Shown here one piece after another: positions 55,880-64,000 of a stretch of DNA of 64,000 bases (its first letter is position 1; each line of letters starts with the position of its first letter). Below the pieces are notes generated by a model. The model was not told the DNA's origin. It saw only the letters and a list, made by a program, of their open reading frames with translations, and searched no databases. The stretch is from Saccopteryx bilineata (taxonomy: Eukaryota > Chordata > Mammalia > Chiroptera > Emballonuridae): the NCBI RefSeq assembly GCF_036850765.1, contig NC_089496.1, positions 50,644,113-50,708,112 of the forward strand, in the 5' to 3' direction. Position numbers and translations under genes: made by a program.

Positions 55880-56165
55880 AAAGACAGAGAGGGAGAGAGA
55901 GAGAGAATAAATGTTATAAAAATGAGAAAAACAAAAAAAAATTTTAAAAAATGAGAAAAAGCAAAAGGTGTTTAAAAATTAAAAGAACAAGCAGAAAGAA
56001 CATTGGGAAAAGACTAAAAGAATAAGGAAAGAAAAAAATTAAAGAGAAAAATAAGAGAAAAACTTAAACATGAGAAAAATAAAAGAAAAAGAACGAGGAA
56101 ATAAAGATAATAAAAGTAACAAAAGGGGAAAAATATGAACAGAGGAAGAAGAAGAAGAAATAACA
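55880..56165 (+). repeat. A-rich/purine-rich low-complexity tract
   Basis: GAGAGAGAGAGAATAAATG leads into about 250 bp made mostly of A and G (GAGAAAAA, AAAGAAAA and similar words), ending GGAAGAAGAAGAAGAAATAA. Confidence 0.9.
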
Positions 56166-56169
56166 ACCA

Positions 56170-57676
56170 AAACAGACTGTGATGTCGTGATACGAGAAGA
56201 AATACGGATTTGGTCCTCATCCCACTGGTCCCTGCGGAGGGAGGCGTGCACACAGTTTCTAAAATCCTACTAGTTTTCTAAGTCCTGGGAGTGGAAGGAG
56301 CATCTTTTGTTATTCGTAATAAGCCCCTTTCAACCAAAGCAGAGTTTATGTTAATTAGATGACTGATGGCTGGGAGCCCTGGGTAGCTTCAGGATGGGGG
56401 GCAGTTGCCAGGGGAACCCACCAGTGAGGAGAGGGTTGGACTGCTTCATCAGACTTCACCTCCCAATTTCCAGAGAGGGAAAGGAGACATTAAACTGAGC
56501 ACCCATGGCCAATGATTTAATCAATTGTACCTATACAGTGGAACTTCCATAAACCAAAGAGGGTGACACACCCCAGAACTCCAGGGGACAGAAGCTCCGG
56601 AATTTGGGACCCTTCCAGGTGGCCGCACGTAATTCTTCATCTGGCTGGCTGTATCCTTTATGATATCCTTTGTAGACTGGTCCTCCTAAGTAAAGGGGTT
56701 CCCTGTGTCCTGTGAGAAATTATAGCAATGCATTGACCCCGAGGAGGGAGTCCTGAGAACCCCAATTGGTAACCAAGTCAGAAATGGGGGTCGCCTGAGA
56801 CTCACGACTGGCCCTCGGCATCTGAAATGGGAGCAGTCTTGTGGGACTGCACCCTTCCGCTCTGGGGCTGATGCTAATTCCTAGAGTTAATGTCAGGTAT
56901 GGATCAAATTACAGGACATCCCGTGGGTGGCCACAGAAAGTTGGAGAATTGCTTGGTGTGGAAAACTCACACATCAGGTGGCAGCAATATTGTGTGTACA
57001 GAAAGTTTCTTTCATGTTCAAAAACTCAAGAAGGATAAAAAGCTAACATTGGTGAAAGTCATTTCGGAGGACGGGAAGCCAGCTTCCTGACCTAAAAGGC
57101 CCATAAATGTAGGCCCAGCCAGGGACTTTTGGGGCTGGACTTCCCTGACAATGGCTTCTGATTAGGTCAGAGCCAGAAATGGACCTGTCTTGGTGAACCA
57201 TAATCCACCGTGATTTTTTCCCTTTTTGGACTCAAGAACCCTCTCCTTTTAAAACACAGTGGGGGAACCCAACAGCTCTTTGTTCATCGGGGTGTTAGCC
57301 ACCAACATTGACCTTATTGGAAGTCAAGACCTAGAGGATGCAGTGGTCTTTTTATGTCTAGTTTGAAAAGCTCTTAACACTTTTCACCTCCTTAATTAAA
57401 GAGCTCACCGTGTTTCCACGTAAACTATGTAATTCCCTTTAAACTCTCAGTGATTGGTCTCAAAATGAGGCCACAACCTAACAGGTGTCCGGAAACTACA
57501 GGAAAATGTTCCGTTGTATAATACACAATAAGGAATATTATTAACACCTATAAAGCTGGGAGGACAATCGCTTTCATTCTATCTTCATTTCTTATTTACC
57601 GTTTGGCCCTTTCTCTTTGGACCAGATTCTGCTACGGGGGCATCTATATAGTGGTTGCATCTGTGGGTCAAGAAGC
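56170..57676. other. Intergenic, no gene seen
   Basis: Moderate GC, no repeat recognised with confidence, no exon. Confidence 0.4.
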
Positions 57677-57692
57677 AAGAATTCTACTTTCC

Positions 57693-58028
57693 AGCCCTGG
57701 CCGGTTGGCTCAGTGGTAGAGCGTCGGCCTGGCATGCAGGAGTCCCGGGTTCGATTCCCGGCCAGGGCACACAGGAGAAGCGCCATCTGCTTCTCCACCC
57801 CTGCCCCTCTCCTTTCTCTCTGTCTCTCTCTTCCCTTCCTGCAGCCAAGGCTCCATTGGAGCAAAATTGGCCCGGGTGCTGAGGATGGCTCTGTGGCCTC
57901 TGCCTCAGGTGCTAGAATGGCCCTGGTTGCAACAGAGCATCGCCCCCTGGTGGGCATGCCGGGTGGATCCTGGTCGGGCACATGTGGGAGTCTGACTGCC
58001 TCCCTGTTTCCAACTTCAGAAAAAAAAA
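57693..58028 (+). repeat. tRNA-derived SINE (long bat type), with perfect target duplication
   Basis: Head AGCCCTGGCCGGTTGGCTCA, B box GGTTCGATTCCCGGCC, shortened body, A tail. A 16-bp perfect duplication AAGAATTCTACTTTCC lies at 57677-57692 and 58029-58044; it inserted at the edge of a LINE-1. Confidence 0.96.
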
Positions 58029-58044
58029 AAGAATTCTACTTTCC

Positions 58045-59105
58045 TTCTCTAAGAACTTTATAATAGACATTGTAAAGAGCAGTTTTAGGTCCACAGGGAA
58101 ATTTAGTATGAGATTTCCCGTCTCAGCCTCCCCACCCCCATACACACAGCCTTCGCCATCCTGCACCCGAAGGGGACATTGGCTACAACGGTGAACCCAC
58201 ACTGACACATCATAAAGCCCATAGTTAAAAATAGGGTTCACGCCTGTACATCCTAAGGGTTTTGACAAATGAAGAATGACATGTACCCACCATGACAGTG
58301 TCACACAAAATGTTTCACTGCCCTACAAGTCCTCTGTTTTCCGTCCATCTCTCCCCACAACAACCCCTGACAACCACAGCTCTTCTCACTGTCTCCACTG
58401 TTTTGCCTTTTTCAGGAGGTCACATGACTGGAATTACACACTATGTGGCCTCTTCGGATTGGCTTCTCCCACCTAGCAATGTGATTTACGATTCTCCCGT
58501 CTTTCCGTGGCTCGATAGCTCATTCCTTTTTACTGCCGAATACTATTCCCCTGCCTAGATGGACCACCGTTTATTTACCCATCACCCGCTGTGGGGCATC
58601 TTGGTTGCTTCCAAGTTTTGGCGATTATAAAGCTGCCATCAACACCTGTGTGCAGGTGTTGGATGGGCACAAATTTTCAGCTCCTTTGAGGAAATACCAA
58701 GGAGCATGGTTGCTGGATCACATGGTAGGCGTGTGTTGAGTTTTGTAAGAAACCGCCAAACTCTCTTCCAGAGTGGTCGTATCATCCTCGCATTCCCACC
58801 AGCAATTGGTGTTGTTCTGCGTCTTTGCCGGCATTTGGTGTTTGGGTTTTGGCCATTTTAATAGGTTTGTAGTGGTGTCTCACAGTCATTATAATCTGCA
58901 CATTATTACGCTTAGCAATCCTTCTGCATGCTCATTGGCCATGTATCTGTCTTCTTTGGTGAGGTGATCTGTTCCAGTCGTATGTCCAATATTTATTTGG
59001 GTCGTTTGCTTTTGTTTTGTCGATTTTTAAGAGTTCTGGGTATATTTTGGGGCTGGTCTTTTATCAGCTGTGTCTTTTGCAAAGAGTTCCTCCCAGTCTG
59101 TGGCT
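58045..59105 (-). repeat. LINE-1 3' part, antisense
   Basis: On the plus strand, GGAATTACACACTATGTGGC, TTGGTTGCTTCCAAGTTTTG, TGGTTGCTGGATCACATGG, CATTCCCACCAGCAATTGG and CCCAGTCTGTGGCTCG follow antisense L1 from the 3'UTR into the end of ORF2. Old, with broken frames. Confidence 0.88.
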
Positions 59106-59263
59106 CGTCGCCATGCAGTCTGTGCCTCGTGCAGAGTGGGAGTGTTCATTCTGCTGGGGTCTTGAGTGGGACTGCCTTGAACCTGTGGGTCCCTGGGTGC
59201 TGGCAACAGGGCACTGAGGAGAAGCCCCCAGGCAGCCTGGACTGAGGAGGGACAGCTCTTTCA

Positions 59264-59338
59264 GTGGCTCGATAGCTCATTTCTTTTTACTGCCAAATAC
59301 TATTCCCCTGCCCAGAGCCATCCCCAGCGCCCGGGCCA
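59264..59338. repeat. Mosaic: 49-bp LINE-1 copy joined to a 24-bp SINE piece
   Basis: 59264-59312 repeats 58507-58555 at 47 of 49 positions. 59315-59338 (GAGCCATCCCCAGCGCCCGG plus GCCA) equals the middle of the SINE at 59391-59794. The two pieces are almost directly joined. Confidence 0.88.
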
Positions 59339-59390
59339 GCAGGGAGTGGCAGAGGCTGGCATCCTGCTGGCCCAAGCAGGAGGGCTGGTG

Positions 59391-59794
59391 TTTTTTTTTT
59401 TTTTTTTTTTTTTTTTTGTATTTTTCTGAAGCTGGAAATGGGGAGAGACAGTCAGACAGACTCCCGCATGCGCCCGACCGGGATCCACCCGGCATGCCCA
59501 CCAGGGGCGACGCTCTGCCCACCAGGGGGCGATGCTCTGCCCCTCCGGGGCGTCGCTCTGCCGCGACCAGAGCCACTCTAGCGCCTGGGGCAGAGGCCAA
59601 GGAGCCATCCCCAGCGCCCGGGCCATCTTTGCTCCAGTGGAGCCTTGGCTGTGGGAGGGGAAGAGAGAGACAGAGAGGAAGGGGGGGTGGAGAAGCAAAT
59701 GGGCGCTTCTCCTATGTGCCCTGGCCGGGAATCGAACCCAGGTCCCCAGCGTGCCAGGCCGACGCTCTACCACTGAGCCAACCGGCCAGGGCCT
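59391..59794 (-). repeat. tRNA-derived SINE (long bat type), minus strand
   Basis: The minus-strand head GGCCCTGGCCGGTTGGCTCA and B box are intact; the long T run (about 59391-59417) is the A tail. Near-duplicate flanks: AGGGCTGGT at 59381-59389 and 59795-59803. Confidence 0.95.
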
Positions 59795-59976
59795 AGGGCT
59801 GGTTTTTATACAAGCACATGTGGCCTCCTCTTTCACCACCTTCAGGCCCGAGTCAGTGCGCCACGGTCCTGCCTTTCCCTGTTAACACAGCCCTTTGCCC
59901 GAACACACACACGGTGAGATGTAGAACCCAGACATCCAGCCAGGCCTCCTGGGACAGATGGTTGTATGGCCCAGAC

Positions 59977-60258
59977 CAGTGGCGGATTAAGGTTGGTTGA
60001 GGCCCTGGGCGCAGAAGAATATATTGGGCCCCTTAAAAAAAAAGAGAGAGAGAGAGAGACAGGGAATATAAAAATACGCATTAACCACATTATTAAATAA
60101 ATGAAAAATATTACGTACTATTAATGTTAAAATTGCACATATGGAACCAAACTTGGTGTCAATTGGAAAAAAGCATCAAGTTTGGGGTTTTGTCATGCCC
60201 TTCAGAAGTCAGGGCGCAGGGTGCATGCCTGGTGCGCCCGCCATTAAATCCACCTCTG
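59977..60258 (+). mobile_element. Non-autonomous hAT element (282 bp) with perfect target duplication
   Basis: Starts CAGTGGCGGATTAAGGTTGG and ends CCATTAAATCCACCTCTG (inverse CAGAGGTGGATTTAATGG). The 8-bp duplication GCCCAGAC is exact at 59969-59976 and 60259-60266. AT-rich, non-coding. Relative at 31255-31410. Confidence 0.94.
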
Positions 60259-60266
60259 GCCCAGAC

Positions 60267-61107
60267 AGTGCCGGCCCAACAAAGGTGTCATCAGGGTTCC
60301 TGCCCGGACCAACCAGACTGATGTGTCCTTTCTGCTCAGAAGGCAGAAACCTCATTTTATGGCTCTACACCCCAGGCAGGACCAAAATGAGATGCACATT
60401 CCAGAGACCTGTGTCACCCTCCCCAGAACTGGGCAAATGCAGTGGTGGGTGCTGGCACCCAGAGTGGCCGCTGGGACACACGGTGGCCTTCCGTGGGTTT
60501 GCCCACACGAGTTCCTCCTCGCGATGTTTCCTTTCACACAGCGGGTTCTCTCCAGGGACCCGAGTGACTGGTTTCCTCCAGCCTCTTTCTCGCAAGTGAG
60601 ATTCCTGCACAGCTTCTTCTCGATCCAAATTTCTCGTGGATAAAATTAGATCAGAGCTCTGGGGTTGCCAGGAAGCTGCCCGGCCAGGGAGTGGGTGGCC
60701 GGAGGCCATTAACGGTAAGGATAGGTTAAAACAACACTAATCAAAATGAGGTGGATGTGGGAAGCAGATGCCCTCGCTCATGATCTGGAGAACCGGCTGT
60801 GTCTTTCTCTGGCCCGGGGTTGATTGTCTCTTCTGTTTTTCTTGCTGATGCTGGCCTCCAACTCATGTTTATGCGTAAACCCACATCTCAGTTTTCCCAC
60901 CTGGATAAATCTGGCCCTTCTGTGAACAGTTCCTGTCCTTAGCTCCGTCGGGGCCTCTGTGGGCCTCCACCCACCCATCCAATGGCTCCAGGCACAAAGA
61001 GCTCCCCCACACCCTAGCTCTTTCTCTCTGTTGGATTGCACGTTGGGCCTAGAAGACAGTGAGCCCTGCCTGTGTCGGCAGCCACTGAACATATCACCCA
61101 CTAAACA
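60267..61107. other. Intergenic, no gene seen
   Basis: No repeat or exon recognised. Confidence 0.4.
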
Positions 61108-61109
61108 TC

Positions 61110-61134
61110 CATTCATTCATTCATTCATTCATTC
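61110..61134. repeat. (ATTC)n microsatellite
   Basis: Six tandem ATTC units. Confidence 0.95.
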
Positions 61135-61245
61135 AAGAGTTGTGAGTTGTGCTTTAAATAAATTCTAAGGCTAATATCTTTGTGTCATCCCAAACCCCAC
61201 TGCTGGCAAGGAAAGTCAGTGGATGTGCCCCTCCCCTCTGCTGGA

Positions 61246-61247
<2 letters not shown>

Positions 61248-61277
<30 letters not shown>
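61248..61277. repeat. (GT)n microsatellite
   Basis: About 15 GT units. Confidence 0.95.
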
Positions 61278-61278
<1 letters not shown>

Positions 61279-61279
61279 C

Positions 61280-62195
61280 ATGGAAGACCCCTGCCATGAG
61301 GTTGTAACTCACTAAACAAGAGACAAGTTCTTCCCCCACGCCCGCCCCCGCCCCGCATAGGGATCTGGCCAAGAGCCAAGGTTGTGAGGTGGCAGTTGGC
61401 CTAGGTGACACTTTTCATTGGGGTCACGAGCTTCACTCAAACAGGGACTCAGATGTCAGGTGGCTGCCCACCCCCTACCTCGACTCCGTGGAAAATTGGA
61501 TCTGAAAGTGAATCCCTGCTCTGGCTTTGCGTGAGCTCGGGCCTCCCTGTGACTCCCCCCGGGGTTTCTGCCAGGTTCTCTTTCTGCACCGCCTGTCTGT
61601 CCGTCCATCCTTCCCGGTTTCCTGTGAAGAAGTCGTTGTCATCCCTCCCCCATCACACGTTCCAGGTGGGGGAAGAGGTGGGCGGAGACTTCTGGGGCCC
61701 CAGGGAGGGCAGCCCGCGGACCCCACCTTCCTGCTTCCATCACAACACGTGACTTGTCAACACTAAATGGTTCACGAGTTCACGGGCTCACGTCCCATTC
61801 CGGTCCCCTTGAGGTCTTACCTTTTAGCCTGAGACCTGTGAGAAAAAATACAAGTTTAATTTTTCCGACTAAGGAAAGTCCCAGGGGCAAAACTCTTTGG
61901 GCCCTGATGGCTTTGGGAGACCCTTGAGATAAGAGACCTACCACCTACCTATACCCCCCTCACTCCCATTGTTTTTCATATTCAGTGGGTTCACACCTGA
62001 TCCATTCCTCAGGTGTGGGACTCCCCCACCCTGGGCGTCTAACATAGACACAGCCCCACCTGGCACCCGACGCATGGGGACCTTGGTGATGGGCATAGAA
62101 GAGGCTCACGGAGAGGGGCTTTCCAGCGACCCCCTGAAGATCGCTGGGAAGGCTGCCTGGTGTCCACTTTGTGAGAACCAACCTTTGCGGAGTGT
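61280..62195. other. Intergenic, no gene seen
   Basis: No feature recognised; short shadow frames only. Confidence 0.4.
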
Positions 62196-62199
62196 GGTT

Positions 62200-62370
62200 T
62201 AAGTGCACAGTAACCCTAAGAGGATGGGACGATTGTGATCATTCCGTATAACAGACGAGAAAGCCCGGGGCCCGAGTGGTTAGGGAAGTCAGCCAAAGTC
62301 ACACGGCTAGTAAAAGGGTGCAGCCAGAATGAGAACCCAGTGTCCACGCTCTAACCGCCACCCGGACTGC
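62200..62370 (-). repeat. MIR, antisense
   Basis: AACAGACGAGAAAGCCCGGG, CAAAGTCACACGGCTAGTAA and GAATGAGAACCCAGTGTCC follow antisense MIR closely. Confidence 0.88.
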
Positions 62371-62489
62371 TTCAAAACGACACCTCCCAAGTGCCTGGTG
62401 CAATTCTTCCAGGTCCTCCTTCCAGGACACCACAGAAGTAAATAGTGGTGTCCTGGCCAGAGGACAAGTGCCCTCCCCTCGCTGAGACA

Positions 62490-62660
62490 CCTCGGCCAGT
62501 TTCTTAACCTCTCTGAGTTTCCCTGTGCCTGCTCTGTGACATGGGGTTCACAGTAACACCCGCCTCCTAAGTTTGCTGTGGGAATTAACGCAGATAAGGT
62601 TCTTGGCCCAGCACCTGGCCCAGAGTCAGCACTCAATACACACCACCTATTATTACTTCT
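62490..62660 (+). repeat. MIR, sense
   Basis: TTTCTTAACCTCTCTGAGTT, GACATGGGGTTCACAGTAAC, GCTGTGGGAATTAACGCAGA and CACTCAATAC follow sense MIR. Confidence 0.92.
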
Positions 62661-64000
62661 AACCAAAGGGTTTCGAGAGCCAGTCTGAGTCACACCCTTG
62701 GGGCTCACCTTCCTAGAAGAACCACAGAGATGTTTGCTGTTGACATAAAACAACTCCCTAGATGAGCCAGTTTGTGGGATCTCAGATCAGAAGTTATTGA
62801 ATTATAGTTCTAGTATTTTCTGAGTTATATTTCCAGTATCTTTCCAATGCCTGGGCCATCAGAGAGGCAAAGTGATAACTGGTCAGCGTGCACAGGCCCC
62901 TGTGGGTGTGCCTGCTCACTGGACATCGGCCAAAGCCGTGGGCACAGAAGTTTCCTCACCGCTGAGTCACACACCCGGCGGTTCCATCTCGTCCGCCGGC
63001 GTGAGTGTCGTGACGGGCTCTAGCCATAGGACTTGAAGGTGTGGAAGGCACTGGAGCTTCACGGGGCTCAACCGTGGAGCCCTTCTGCTGTGGGTCGTGA
63101 AGGCTTTGGAGCTGAGACTGATGAAATTCCCAGCAAAGACCTACAATTCCATCCCCAGCGATGCTCCAAGTCACGCCCACCTTTTCCTGCCGGGATTCTA
63201 CATTCGAAATCCTTCCTGATAGTTTCTGGGTATTTGTTTTTCCCGAGAATCATTTATACATAATCTAAAAATGCAGAGACACATTTTTTTTGTCTGGTTC
63301 CAGGAATTCTTGTTTCATCACGGCGCTGGACACCCCTATCTGCTCCGTGGCCGAGCCATTGGCCTCTGGCAATGCCACACCACATTTATTGAACTCCACC
63401 TGTTTGCCAAACATTGTGCATAGATAGATCCGAGGTGAAAGGGTGGGCGGCACCTGGGCCTAGCCCGGGGGGCTGGGCCACAGAGATGGCTGCACAAACA
63501 AGTGACCGAAGCTGGCGGGGAGGGGAAGAGAGGGGGGCGGGCACTCCAGGGCTTCCCGAGAGGGAGGATGGGGCGGGATCAGGCCTGCACCCCTTCGGGT
63601 TGGCGAGGACCAGGTCCCGTGGCGAGTTTCTACTGCCTCGACCTTGCCTTCCCTGCGTGGCTGGCTCCTCTGTCATCACACTTCATTTCAAATGTCACTT
63701 CTCACCGCGGGGGGGGGGGGGGAGCTCCAGCCACCCTCTCTGCAGTGACCAGCTCATCTCCATGCAGGATCACATCGGCACACTTTCTTTTCCTCCCAGC
63801 ATGTATGGTTATCTACACATTTCATCTGTTTGTCCACTGGACATCCTGTGCCCCCCCCACCTCCACCCGACAGATGCCGAGTGAACATCGTTCATTCTAA
63901 ATGGAAACGAGTCAGTGAATGGCACCCTCGTGGGTGTTCCTGTAAATCATCACGGCTATTCGGGAACGGTCCGAGAGAGCCGCTGTGACCGGCGGGGTGA
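62661..64000. other. Intergenic to the window end, no gene seen
   Basis: G run at 63710-63723. Open frames near 63.4-63.9 kb overlap on both strands and match nothing I know. Confidence 0.4.

Noticed and set aside
7600..64000. Exons of EEPD1, the expected next gene
   Set aside because: None of the EEPD1 sequence I remember (N-terminal helix-hairpin-helix region or phosphatase domain) was found; it must lie beyond the window if synteny holds.

Overview
The window is nuclear DNA of a placental mammal, very probably a bat. Three intron-separated exons encode the conserved C-terminus of septin 7. The rest is non-coding and full of mammalian repeats (MIR, LINE-1, MER5A, Tigger). It also carries long tRNA-derived SINEs and short hAT transposons of the kind I associate with bats, horseshoe bats (Rhinolophidae) in particular. 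The bat placement rests on recalled repeat families, not on a search.

Layout. 1-371: minus-strand PHF10 retrocopy, cut by the window edge, with a CpG-dense tract behind it, all inside a SEPTIN7 intron. 1255-6560: last three coding exons of SEPTIN7 (+), then a 3'UTR of about 1 kb ending near 7575. 7.6-64 kb: I see no convincing exon of any gene. In human the next gene downstream is EEPD1, so this is probably the SEPTIN7-EEPD1 intergenic interval; none of the EEPD1 protein was recognised here.

The intergenic part is repeat-built. It holds a 58-bp minisatellite (12.6-13.5 kb) whose likely founder lies 1.1 kb upstream; an old repeat containing a Tigger transposon (14092-17167), which itself contains a broken but nearly full-length hAT transposon (14646-17080); a C-rich minisatellite (19.2-19.8 kb); a CA/GGACCCC compound minisatellite (28.6-29.2 kb); and a 660-bp polypyrimidine tract (39.65-40.31 kb). 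Several non-autonomous hAT elements have 8-bp target duplications. Ten tRNA-derived SINEs are present, at least five with target-site duplications of 11-16 bp, plus LINE-1 and MIR fragments. Two or three non-repetitive stretches with clustered homeodomain-type motifs (44.03-44.26, 51.43-51.60, possibly 42.69-43.10 kb) are the best candidates for conserved regulatory DNA.

Most long open frames here come from stop-free tandem repeats or GC-rich sequence and are not genes. I found no operon, phage, CRISPR array, rRNA or functional tRNA gene. I found no convincing new biological system. The most notable items are the hAT family pair (coding copy plus a related internally deleted copy), the nested transposons, the minisatellite with its displaced founder, and the candidate enhancers.
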